This document shows positions 1 through 6,952 of a stretch of 15,821 nt of DNA, in pieces. The position numbers were made by a program, and so were the translations under genes. Position 1 is the first letter of the stretch, and the number at the start of each line of letters is the position of its first letter. The stretch is from Burkholderiaceae bacterium (lineage in GTDB: Bacteria > Pseudomonadota > Gammaproteobacteria > Burkholderiales > Burkholderiaceae). The notes beneath the pieces were generated by a model. It was given only the letters and a program-made list of their open reading frames with translations, did not search any database and had not been told where the DNA came from. The DNA is taken from assembly GCA_030151165.1 (NCBI GenBank), contig JASLEM010000270.1:1-15821 (forward strand), read 5' to 3'.

Positions 1-822
1 CATCGCCTTGCACATGATGTAGCTCAGGATCGCGCCCGAGCTGCCCACCAGCGAGCCCGCGATGATCAGCATCGCGTTGTTCAGCGAGAAGCCGATGCCC
101 GCCGCGGCCCAGCCGGAGTAGCTGTTCAGCATCGAGACGACGACGGGCATGTCCGCCCCGCCGATCGGGATGATGATCAGCACGCCCAGGACGAAGGCGA
201 TCGCGAGCATGGCGAAGAACGCGGCCAGGCTTTGCGTCGCGACCCACTCGGCACCCAGGGCCAGCAGCGCCAGGCCGAGGACGAGGTTGAGCGCGTGCTG
301 CCCCGGGAAGGAGACGGGCGCGCCCTTGAACAGGCGGAACCTGGTCTTGCCCGAGAGCTTGCCGAACGCGATCACCGAGCCCGAGAACGTGATCGCGCCG
401 ATGGCGGCGCCGAGGAACAGCTCGAGCCGGTTGCCGTAGGGGATCGGCTCGCCATGCGCCAGGCCGCGCTCGAGCGCCCAGGGTTCGATCACCGCGGCGA
501 CCGCGATGAACACCGCGGCCAGGCCGATCATGCTGTGCATGAACGCGACCAGCTCGGGCATCTTCGTCATCTCGACGCGCTTGGCCATGAGGGTGCCGGC
601 CGTGCCGCCGATCAGGAGGCCCAGCGCGACCCACGCCAGTCCGACGGGCGAGGCCGCCAGCGTCGCGATCAGGGCGGCCGTGGTGACGCCGGCGATCGCC
701 ATGCCGGCCATGCCGAAGACGTTGCCCCGGATCGAGGTCGTCGGATGCGACAGCCCCTTCAACGCCTGGATGAAGCAGACGCTGGCGACGAGGTAGAGGA
801 GGGTGACGAGGTCGAGGCTCAT
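1..822 (-). CDS. pntB: NAD(P) transhydrogenase subunit beta, N-terminal part (cut by window edge)
   Basis: Beta subunit of the proton-translocating NAD(P)+ transhydrogenase of the inner membrane, which uses the proton motive force to reduce NADP+ with NADH. The reading frame starts at ATG 822 (MSLDLVTLLYLVASVCF) and stays open for 274 codons to the window edge, so the NADP-binding domain III lies outside. The visible part is the membrane domain: successive hydrophobic helices and the family signatures SHPTTSIRGNVFGMAGM, FMHSMIGLAAVFIA, PVSFPGQHALN and GADMPVVVSMLNSYSGWAAA. The start codon overlaps the pntAB stop as ATGA, implying translational coupling. Family assignment is secure; only completeness is unknown. 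Confidence 0.95.
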   Translation of the reverse strand, partial: MSLDLVTLLYLVASVCFIQALKGLSHPTTSIRGNVFGMAGMAIAGVTTAALIATLAASPVGLAWVALGLLIGGTAGTLMAKRVEMTKMPELVAFMHSMIGLAAVFIAVAAVIEPWALERGLAHGEPIPYGNRLELFLGAAIGAITFSGSVIAFGKLSGKTRFRLFKGAPVSFPGQHALNLVLGLALLALGAEWVATQSLAAFFAMLAIAFVLGVLIIIPIGGADMPVVVSMLNSYSGWAAAGIGFSLNNAMLIIAGSLVGSSGAILSYIMCKAM

Positions 823-1136
823 GATGCGGTCGCCTTCGAGGGGGTGGGCGCCTTCTTCCTGAACATCTCGAGCATGCGTCGCGTGACGAGGAAGCCGCCG
901 AAGACGTTGACGGCCGCGAGCGCCACCGCGGCGACGCCCATCGTCCTCGCGAGCACGCCTTCGGTCATGCCGGCCGCGAGCATGGCGCCGACGATGACGA
1001 TGGCCGAGATGGCGTTGGTGACGGCCATCAGCGGCGTGTGCAGCGCCGGCGTCACGTTCCAGACGACGTGGAAGCCGACGTAGATCGCCAGCACGAAGAT
1101 GATGAGGTTGACGAGGGTCGGGGACACGATGTCCAT
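819..1136 (-). CDS. pntAB: NAD(P) transhydrogenase subunit alpha, membrane part (PntAB)
   Basis: Small membrane component (105 aa) of the three-subunit transhydrogenase; it supplies helices of the proton channel. After a short N-terminus (MDIVSPTLVN) there are three hydrophobic segments and the conserved stretch TPLMAVTNAISAIVIVGA, typical of the C-terminal part of PntA. ATG at 1136 is preceded by AAGGAG at a normal distance; the longer reading frame upstream has no comparable ribosome binding site and adds an arginine/proline-rich tail foreign to the family. It lies 44 nt downstream of pntAA, and its stop overlaps the pntB start. Confidence 0.95.
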   Translation of the reverse strand: MDIVSPTLVNLIIFVLAIYVGFHVVWNVTPALHTPLMAVTNAISAIVIVGAMLAAGMTEGVLARTMGVAAVALAAVNVFGGFLVTRRMLEMFRKKAPTPSKATAS

Positions 1137-1180
1137 GGAGCTTCTCCTTGGGGTTGGATTTCCGGGCGGGGCGCGGCGAA

Positions 1181-2314
1181 TCAGGCGGTACGGGTCACCG
1201 CGCCGGCGTGGGCGACGAGGCACGCGGCGACGATGTCGTCGGACGTGTCGAGATGGAAGGCGGCGTCCTTGTCGATGACCAGCTTGAGGAAATCGAGCAC
1301 GTTGCGCGCGTAGAGCGCGGACGCGTCCGCCGCGACGAGTGCGGGCAGATTGGTCTCGCCGACGAGCGTCACGCCGTGCCTGACGACGGTGCGGTCGGCT
1401 TGCGTCAGCGGGCAGTTGCCGCCGATGCCGTCGGCGCCGCGGCCCGCGGCCAGGTCGACGATCACGGAGCCCGGCTTCATCGAACGCACCATCTCCTCGG
1501 TGACGAGGACGGGCGCGGCGCGGCCGGGGATGAGTGCCGTCGTGATGACGACGTCCGCGAGCGCCACGCGCCGGGCGACCTCGACCTTCTGCCGGTCGAG
1601 CCAGCCCTGCGGCATCGGGCGGGCATAGCCGCCGACGCCTTCCGCGGCCTCTCTTTCCTCGGCCGTCTCCGCGGGCACGTCGATGAACTTCGCGCCGAGC
1701 GATTCGACCTGCTCCTTCACGCCGGGGCGAACGTCCGTGGCCTCGATCACCGCGCCGAGCCGCTTCGCGGTGGCGATCGCCTGCAGGCCCGCCACGCCGA
1801 CGCCGAGGACGACGACGCGGGCCGCCTTGATGGTGCCCGCCGCGGTCATCAGCATCGGGAACAGGCGCTTGTGCAGGTTGGCCGCGAGCATCACGGCCTT
1901 GTAGCCCGCGATGTTGGCCTGGGACGAGAGCACGTCCATGCTCTGCGCGCGTGTCGTCCGCGGCGCGGCCTCGAGCGCGAACGCCGTCAGGCCTGCCGTC
2001 GCCAGCCGCTCCAGGCCTGCGCGATCGAACGGGTTGAGCATGCCGACGACGACGGCGGTCGGCTTGATCGACCCGATCTCCTCCGGCAACGGCGCGCGGA
2101 CCTTCAACAGCAGCTCCGCGCCCAGCGCCGCGTCTCGCGCGACGATCTCGGCGCCGGCGGCGACGTAGCCGGCGTCGTCGATGTCCGCGCCGAGCCCGGC
2201 GCCTGCTTCGACCAGGACGACGTGTCCCTGGGCCTTGAGCTTCTTCGCGGTCTCGGGCGTGACGGCGACGCGCGTCTCGCCGGGCGTGGTTTCGCGAGGT
2301 ACTCCGACTTTCAT
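1181..2314 (-). CDS. pntAA: NAD(P) transhydrogenase subunit alpha, NAD-binding part (PntAA)
   Basis: Soluble NAD(H)-binding domain I of transhydrogenase, 377 aa, passing hydride to the NADP site of PntB. It begins MKVGVPRETTPGETRVAVTP, the standard opening of this family and of alanine dehydrogenase. Further signatures are RAQSMDVLSSQANIAGYKAV, a Rossmann glycine loop VLGVGVAGLQA near residue 165, and SVIVDLAAGRGADGIGGNC. The ATG at 2314 has AAGGA eight bases upstream; an in-frame TTG at 2335 is an unlikely start. It lies 52 nt downstream of the DJ-1/PfpI gene with no obvious terminator between, so read-through from the SDR/DJ-1 genes is possible. A separate promoter cannot be excluded. Confidence 0.95.
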   Translation of the reverse strand: MKVGVPRETTPGETRVAVTPETAKKLKAQGHVVLVEAGAGLGADIDDAGYVAAGAEIVARDAALGAELLLKVRAPLPEEIGSIKPTAVVVGMLNPFDRAGLERLATAGLTAFALEAAPRTTRAQSMDVLSSQANIAGYKAVMLAANLHKRLFPMLMTAAGTIKAARVVVLGVGVAGLQAIATAKRLGAVIEATDVRPGVKEQVESLGAKFIDVPAETAEEREAAEGVGGYARPMPQGWLDRQKVEVARRVALADVVITTALIPGRAAPVLVTEEMVRSMKPGSVIVDLAAGRGADGIGGNCPLTQADRTVVRHGVTLVGETNLPALVAADASALYARNVLDFLKLVIDKDAAFHLDTSDDIVAACLVAHAGAVTRTA

Positions 2315-2366
2315 GTCTGGATCCTTCGGATGCAAGAGGGCACGCAGGTGCGGTGCGGCGACGCGC

Positions 2367-3191
2367 TCAGCGCCGGGCGGCGTCGAGCTGCCTGACGAGG
2401 GTGTCGCCGAACTCGGGCGCGGACATCGGCTGCTGGCCCGTGATCAGCTCGCGGTCGACGACGACGTTGCTGTGCCAGTTGGCGATGGTCTCGACGCGCG
2501 CGCCGGCTTCGGCCAGGGCGTTGACCGGGTAGAACTGCACGTGGCCGCCCAGCCCGCCCGGGCCTTCGAGCGCCTGCTCCTCGCCGGTCGCGAAGATGGT
2601 GACGCGGTAGCCGGCGTACGGCCAGCCGGCCGCCAGCGAGCTGGCCTGGCCGTCGTTGGCGATCAGCGACTGCGTGAAGGCTTGCGCGTTCGGCAGCGCC
2701 GACAGCAGCACGATCGGGCCGTGGCAGATGATGCCGGTCGTGCGGCCGGTGGTGTGGAAGCTCGTCAGGATCTTGCCGAGGTTCGCGTCGGTGATCAGGT
2801 CGGCCATCGGCGCGTGGCCGCCCGGGATGAACAGGCCGACGTAGCCCGCGGTGCCCTCGGCGACGACCGACGACAGCGTCTTCGGGTGCTTCAGCGGCTC
2901 GAGGCCCTGGGCGTACGCCAGCGCGTCGGCGCGCGCGGCATCGTCGCCGCCGAAGAACATGGCGTTGTTCGAGTTGGCGTCCATGACCGGCAGGTCGCCC
3001 TTCGGGTTGGCGATCACCGGCTCGTAGCCGGCCTCGATCAGCTTGCGATAGGGCACGACGAACTCGTTCAGGTAGTACCCGGTGGTGTATTTCCTGCCGT
3101 CCTTCAGGTCGAGCGAATTCGCGCTGGACATGACGACGAGGACCTTGCCCTTCGACGGGGCGGCGTTGGCGGAAGTGGTCATTTCATTCAT
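2367..3191 (-). CDS. DJ-1/PfpI family protein, cytoplasmic copy
   Basis: Type 1 glutamine-amidotransferase-like protein of the DJ-1/PfpI superfamily, 274 aa. Members include Hsp31/glyoxalase III-like enzymes and peptidases; the substrate here is unknown. The nucleophile elbow is IICHGPIVLL with Cys156-His157. A conserved Glu (about 43, in YYLNEF) and FIPGGHAP complete the family pattern. It is over 80% identical by eye to the next gene upstream (3298-4170) from APSKGKVLVV onward. The N-terminus differs: instead of a signal peptide it reads MNEMTTSAN, then the retained mature sequence AAPSKGK, so it should stay in the cytoplasm. ATG 3191 has AAGG five bases upstream. Likely arose by tandem duplication with a changed 5' end. 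Confidence 0.9.
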   Translation of the reverse strand: MNEMTTSANAAPSKGKVLVVMSSANSLDLKDGRKYTTGYYLNEFVVPYRKLIEAGYEPVIANPKGDLPVMDANSNNAMFFGGDDAARADALAYAQGLEPLKHPKTLSSVVAEGTAGYVGLFIPGGHAPMADLITDANLGKILTSFHTTGRTTGIICHGPIVLLSALPNAQAFTQSLIANDGQASSLAAGWPYAGYRVTIFATGEEQALEGPGGLGGHVQFYPVNALAEAGARVETIANWHSNVVVDRELITGQQPMSAPEFGDTLVRQLDAARR

Positions 3192-3297
3192 CGCGGCCTT
3201 GTCGGCGGCGGTTCCGGTTGGGAGATGGAGAGGTTTCAGGGACGCGCCGCGGCGCGCGACGCGTCTCTCGGAGTGCGCCTGTCGGGCGCGGCGGTGC

Positions 3298-4170
3298 TCA
3301 GCGCCTGGCGGCGTCGAGCGTCTTGACCAGCGTGTCGCCGAACTCGGGCGCGGACATCGGCTGTTGGGCCGTGATCAGCTCGCGGTCGACGACGACGTTG
3401 CTGTGCCAGTTGGCGATCGACTCGACGCGCGCGCCGGCTTCGGCCAGCGCGTTGACCGGGTAGAACTGGACGTTGCCGCCCAGGCTCAGCGGGCCCGGGC
3501 CCTCCAGCGCTTCTTCCTCGCCCGTGGAGAAGACCGTCAGGTGGTAGCCGGCGTACGGCCAGTGGGTGGCCAGCGAGCTGGCCTTGCCGTCACCGGCGAT
3601 CATCGATTGCTTGAAGGCGTCTACGTTCGGCAGCGTCGACAGCAGCACGATCGGGCCGTGGCAGATGATGGCGGTGGTGCGATGCGCGTCGTGGAAGCTC
3701 GTCAGGATCTTGCCGAGGTTCTGGTCCGAGACCAGGTCGACCATCGGGGCGTGGCCGCCGGGGATGAACACGCCGACGTAGCCCGAGGTGCCTTCGGACA
3801 CGACCGACGCCAGCGTCTTCGGGTGCTTCAGCTGCTCGATGCCTTGGGAATACTTCAGGGCGTCGGCGCGCGCGGCGTCGTCGCCGCCGAAGAACATCGC
3901 GTTGTTCGAGTGGACGTCCATGACGGGCAGGTCGCCCTTCGGGTTGGCGATCACGGGCTCGTAGCCGGCTTCGACCAGCTTGCGATAGGGCACGACGAAC
4001 TCGTTGAGGTAATACCCCGTGGTGTACTTCTTGCCGTCCTTCAGGTCGAGCGTGCTGGCGCTGGACATGACGACCAGCACCTTGCCCTTGGAGGGCGCGG
4101 CGTTGGAGATCGAGGGGATGGCGAAGCTGGCGGCCATGACGGCGGCGGCGGCGATCTTGAGGATGTTCAT
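3298..4170 (-). CDS. DJ-1/PfpI family protein with Sec signal peptide
   Basis: Paralogue of the downstream gene, 290 aa. Residues 1-24 (MNILKIAAAAVMAASFAIPSI, then SNA) form a classical Sec signal peptide: Lys near the start, an alanine-rich hydrophobic core and a cleavage site before APSKGK. The mature protein should therefore be periplasmic. The DJ-1/PfpI core has Glu57 in YYLNEF, FIPGGHAP at about 135-142 and the Cys170-His171 elbow in IICHGPIVLL, consistent with glyoxalase III/Hsp31-like chemistry, although no substrate is shown by the sequence. It has two extra residues (LS) in the EGPGPLSLGG loop relative to its twin. It lies 82 nt downstream of the SDR behind a GT-rich tract. The Shine-Dalgarno is weak (GGGA). 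Confidence 0.9.
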   Translation of the reverse strand: MNILKIAAAAVMAASFAIPSISNAAPSKGKVLVVMSSASTLDLKDGKKYTTGYYLNEFVVPYRKLVEAGYEPVIANPKGDLPVMDVHSNNAMFFGGDDAARADALKYSQGIEQLKHPKTLASVVSEGTSGYVGVFIPGGHAPMVDLVSDQNLGKILTSFHDAHRTTAIICHGPIVLLSTLPNVDAFKQSMIAGDGKASSLATHWPYAGYHLTVFSTGEEEALEGPGPLSLGGNVQFYPVNALAEAGARVESIANWHSNVVVDRELITAQQPMSAPEFGDTLVKTLDAARR

Positions 4171-4190
4171 GATGGTGTTCCCGGTGGGAG

Positions 4191-4232
4191 GTGTGCGTGC
4201 GTGGTGTGTGTGTGGTGTGTGCGTGGTGTGCG
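4191..4232. repeat. Low-complexity GT-rich tract
   Basis: A 42-nt run made almost only of GTGTG, GTGGT and GCGTG units, sitting between the SDR stop and the start of the signal-peptide DJ-1 gene. On the transcribed minus strand it is CA-rich and unstructured. Slipped-strand length variation is possible but the repeat is interrupted. Confidence 0.7.
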
Positions 4233-4252
4233 CAGGGAGCGCGGCGAAAGGC

Positions 4253-5053
4253 TTACTTCGTGATGCCGTAGCGCGGCGCGGGCAGGGCGTTCACGAACTT
4301 GGGCGCGAGGGCGCGGCGGTCCGCTTCCCACTGCGTCCACTTGTCGCCTTCGTGCAGGCCGGGGATCGTGACCAGTTCGCCCGCGTCGAGGCCGGCGAGG
4401 GCGGCGTCCACCAGGTGGGCGGCGGACATGGTGATCGGCGCGTCCTTCTGCGCGGCGTAGCCGGCGACGTCCCAGAACTCGGTCGCGGTGGCGCCCGGCA
4501 TCACGGTCTGGATGCGCACGCCCTTGTCGGCCAGATCGCGCTGCAGCGTGTGGCCGAAGCTGATGACGTACGACTTCGACGCGCTGTAGACGCCGTTCAG
4601 CGCCTCGACGGCCACGCCGACCACGGAGGCGACGTTGATGATGGTGCCCGTCTTCTTCGCGGCGAACGCCGGCGCGATCGCGTAGGTCAGACGCGTGAGG
4701 GCGGTGACGTTCAGCTCGATCATCGATTCCATCTCGTCGACGTTGTCCTTGAGGATGGAGGCGACCGAGCCGATGCCCGCGTTGTTGACGAGCATCGTGA
4801 TGGCGTCGTCCGTGCGCAGCACCTGTTCGACGCGGGCCAGCTCGGCCTTGTCCGTCAGGTCGGCCACGATCGAGCTGATCTTGCGGCCGGTGTTCGTGGT
4901 CAGTTGATCCGCGAGGGCGCGCAGGCGGTCGGCGTTGCGGGCGACGAGGATCAGGTCGTAGCCGCGGCGGGCGAGACGGTCGGCATAGATGGCGCCGATG
5001 CCCGTCGAAGCGCCGGTGATGAGGGCCGTGCCCTTCTTCGTGGTGGTGGTCAT
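4253..5053 (-). CDS. SDR family NAD(P)-dependent oxidoreductase
   Basis: Classical short-chain dehydrogenase/reductase, about 266 aa. Counting from the ATG at 5053, the cofactor loop TGASTGIG lies at 14-21, NNAG at 91-94, and the catalytic Asn115, Ser143, Tyr156 (in YSASK) and Lys160 are present. An Arg (39) after the second strand (LVARNADRL) is compatible with NADPH. The substrate is unknown. An in-frame ATG nine bases upstream (5062) is possible, but GAAGGA abuts it directly, whereas the spacing to 5053 is about eight bases, so 5053 is preferred. It is the first gene of the minus-strand run leading to the DJ-1 pair and pnt genes, and divergent from the GlxA-type regulator. Confidence 0.92.
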   Translation of the reverse strand: MTTTTKKGTALITGASTGIGAIYADRLARRGYDLILVARNADRLRALADQLTTNTGRKISSIVADLTDKAELARVEQVLRTDDAITMLVNNAGIGSVASILKDNVDEMESMIELNVTALTRLTYAIAPAFAAKKTGTIINVASVVGVAVEALNGVYSASKSYVISFGHTLQRDLADKGVRIQTVMPGATATEFWDVAGYAAQKDAPITMSAAHLVDAALAGLDAGELVTIPGLHEGDKWTQWEADRRALAPKFVNALPAPRYGITK

Positions 5054-5102
5054 TTGGTTCATCCTTCACGTTGGGCCGACGGGATGTCAGCGCCTGGGAT
5101 GA

Positions 5103-5131
5103 ACTGTAGGAATCGGTGATCGTTTCCTCAA
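5103..5131 (-). promoter_or_regulatory. Candidate sigma-70 promoter for the SDR/DJ-1 run
   Basis: On the minus strand TTGAGG (5131-5126) and TACAGT (5108-5103) are separated by exactly 17 bases. This would start transcription near 5096, giving a leader of about 40 nt before the SDR start. Position and spacing fit; activity is inferred. Confidence 0.5.
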
Positions 5132-5307
5132 TGTCGTAGATGCAAGGTTTTAGGACATGGCCTGCGACAGGCACCATTTCCGACGGTCGATCAAGGACTT
5201 ACAGCGGTCTGGCTGTCCGATTTCCAGGCAAGCAAGTTTTTCGAGACGCTGTCAGAATGACGGACTTGCGCCTCATGCCATGTTTCAGGTCACTTCAGGA
5301 GCCCGTG

Positions 5308-6252
5308 ATGCATACCGTCGGATTGCTCGTCTACCCCAACTTCCAGTCGCTCGCCCTGGCGGTCGCGACGGCCTTCGAGTACGCCAATCTCATGAGCGGC
5401 GAGGAGACGTACGAGTTCTCGCTCGTGTCCGAGGAAGGCGGCCCGGTGCACTCGTCACAGGGGTTCGCGGTGCACACCGAAGCGTGGGGCGACACGACCT
5501 TCGACACGCTCATCGTCTCGGGCGACAACGAGTGCAGGCTGCCGCCCGACAGCCTGATCGAGTACGTCCGCAAGTCGGTGGGCCGGTCGCGGCGCATCGC
5601 GTCGATCTGCACCGGCGCGTTCGTGCTGGCCGAGGCGGGCGTGCTCGATGGCAAGCGCGCGACCACGCACTGGTATCACGCGCGCGCGTTCCAGCAGCGC
5701 TACCCGCTCGTGCAGATGGAAGAGGACCGGATCTTCATCACCGACGGCCAGGTCTGGACGTCGGCGGGCATGAGCGCCGGACTGGACCTCGCGCTCGCGG
5801 TCATCGAGAAGGACATGGGGCGCGAGGTGGCGTTGATGATCGCGCGCAAGCTGGTGATCTACCAACGCCGCGGAGGAGGGCAGTCGCAGTTCTCGACGAT
5901 GCTCGAGATGGACGCCAAGACGGATCGCGTGCAGACCGCGTTGACCTACGCCAAGGAAAACCTGGCGTCGGAGCTCTCCGTCGAAGTGCTCGCCGAAGCC
6001 GCGAGCCTGAGCCCGCGCCAGTTCAGCCGGGTGTTCCGCGACGAGACGGGCCAATCGCCGGCGAAGGCGATCGAGCGCCTGCGCGTGGAGGCGGCGCGCT
6101 TGATGATGGAGACGAGCCGGCATCCGATCGAGGTCATCGCCCGCGAGACCGGGTTCGGCGATCGGGAACGCATGCGGCAAGCCTTCCTGCGCGCGTTCGG
6201 CCAGCCGCCTCAGGCGATCCAGCGGATCTCGGCGGGCGCGGAGCTGGTCTGA
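5308..6252 (+). CDS. GlxA family transcriptional regulator (DJ-1/PfpI domain + AraC helix-turn-helix)
   Basis: 314 aa. Residues 1-165 form a DJ-1/PfpI-like sensor domain with the elbow SICTGAFVLAEAG (Cys101) and the family stretch TSAGMSAGLDLALAVIE. Residues about 205-305 form an AraC double helix-turn-helix: VEVLAEAASLSPRQFSRVF, and IARETGFGDRERMRQAF. Such proteins are DNA-binding activators whose PfpI domain binds a ligand rather than acting as an amidase. ATG 5308 has AGGAG six bases upstream; a longer frame back to 5140 lacks family similarity. It is divergent from the SDR/DJ-1/DJ-1 run, making that run the likely target, and converges with the tautomerase gene 14 nt away. Confidence 0.93.
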   Translation: MHTVGLLVYPNFQSLALAVATAFEYANLMSGEETYEFSLVSEEGGPVHSSQGFAVHTEAWGDTTFDTLIVSGDNECRLPPDSLIEYVRKSVGRSRRIASICTGAFVLAEAGVLDGKRATTHWYHARAFQQRYPLVQMEEDRIFITDGQVWTSAGMSAGLDLALAVIEKDMGREVALMIARKLVIYQRRGGGQSQFSTMLEMDAKTDRVQTALTYAKENLASELSVEVLAEAASLSPRQFSRVFRDETGQSPAKAIERLRVEAARLMMETSRHPIEVIARETGFGDRERMRQAFLRAFGQPPQAIQRISAGAELV

Positions 6253-6266
6253 TCCGGTGCCGCTGC

Positions 6267-6707
6267 TCAGCGGCCCATGCGCTCCATGGTCTCGCGCTCG
6301 TCGGCCGGGAGGTCGGCGAGCCACTGCGCCTCCTGGCCCGGCTCGGGCAGCACGCGGCCGTACTCCACCATGTGCGACGGCGGCAGCTCGTGCAGGTAGG
6401 CCCAGATCTGGCGCCGCGGAATCGACGAGCCGTCCGCGACGACGGCGACCAGCGACGCCAGCAACCTCGCCTTCGTCTCGGCTGAGCGCCCCGCGCGGAT
6501 CTGGCCGTGCAGGAACACGGGTGTCGCCGCCTCGGGCGTGCCGCCCTGGAACCAGCTCTCCTCGGCGGTTTCGACGAACAGGACTTGCGCGAAGAAGGTG
6601 TTCGCTCCCGTCACCTCGCTGTGCACGCGAGTGACCTCGCGCGCGATCCGGCGCTTCTGTTCCTGCTGGAGCGTGCCCTTCGGGCTGCTGATCGTGTACG
6701 TGGGCAT
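6267..6707 (-). CDS. Tautomerase family protein, cis-3-chloroacrylic acid dehalogenase (cis-CaaD)-like
   Basis: 146 aa after Met removal is assumed, since activity in this superfamily depends on an N-terminal proline. Counting Pro as residue 1, the sequence has Pro1, His28, Arg70, Arg73, Tyr103 and Glu114, the six residues known to build the cis-CaaD active site, at identical positions. Shared blocks include HG..R.GRSAE.K at 66-78 and MVEYGR.LP.PG.E at 112-126. The family includes cis-CaaD and the poorly active Corynebacterium homologue Cg10062, so dehalogenation is possible but not proven; hydration or tautomerisation of another unsaturated acid may be the native role. ATG 6707 has CAGGAG upstream. 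Divergent from a MarR gene, with palindromic operators between. Confidence 0.9.
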   Translation of the reverse strand: MPTYTISSPKGTLQQEQKRRIAREVTRVHSEVTGANTFFAQVLFVETAEESWFQGGTPEAATPVFLHGQIRAGRSAETKARLLASLVAVVADGSSIPRRQIWAYLHELPPSHMVEYGRVLPEPGQEAQWLADLPADERETMERMGR

Positions 6708-6730
6708 GAGTGTCTCCTGATGGTGGCTGG

Positions 6731-6748
6731 TGCGTGTAGCTGCACGCA
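6731..6748. promoter_or_regulatory. Candidate MarR operator 1
   Basis: TGCGTGTAGCTGCACGCA is an 18-bp near-perfect palindrome, with only one base pair breaking symmetry. It shares the 12-bp core GTGTAGCTRCAC with the site at 6800-6811. It lies 24 nt upstream of the tautomerase start, suited to repression of that gene. Confidence 0.65.
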
Positions 6749-6799
6749 AATGGGAAGCCGCGGCGGCTGCGGCCGTGATTGGAGTCGAACGTCAAGTGC

Positions 6800-6811
6800 G
6801 TGTAGCTACAC
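6800..6811. promoter_or_regulatory. Candidate MarR operator 2 with adjacent TATGAT
   Basis: GTGTAGCTACAC is a perfect 12-bp palindrome, centred 66 bp from operator 1. A TATGAT hexamer follows at 6812-6817 on the plus strand and could be a -10 element for the MarR gene, although no good -35 is visible. Confidence 0.65.
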
Positions 6812-6940
6812 TATGATTGCGGCATCGCGGCATGTCAACCGGGCCGGGCTGATATCGATTCGCCCGTTTGCGCGGTGCTTCGTGCGGGCGGCGGAGGGCC
6901 GGTCGGCGTGCCACGAACGGCCTTCGCCGGCGTATGATGC

Positions 6941-6952
6941 GTGTATGTTCAC
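6941..6952. promoter_or_regulatory. Possible third, degenerate MarR operator over the marR start codon
   Basis: GTGTATGTTCAC matches the operator core GTGTAGCTACAC at 9 of 12 positions and overlaps the MarR ATG at 6945. It could give autorepression. It is weaker than the other two sites and could be coincidence. Confidence 0.3.

Noticed and set aside
1148..2395. 415-codon plus-strand frame opposite pntAA
   Set aside because: Mirror of the pntAA coding strand; charged low-complexity protein with no family likeness.
3244..3255. 12-bp palindrome GCGCCGCGGCGC between the DJ-1 copies
   Set aside because: Made only of G and C in a very GC-rich spacer; expected by chance and no partner site.
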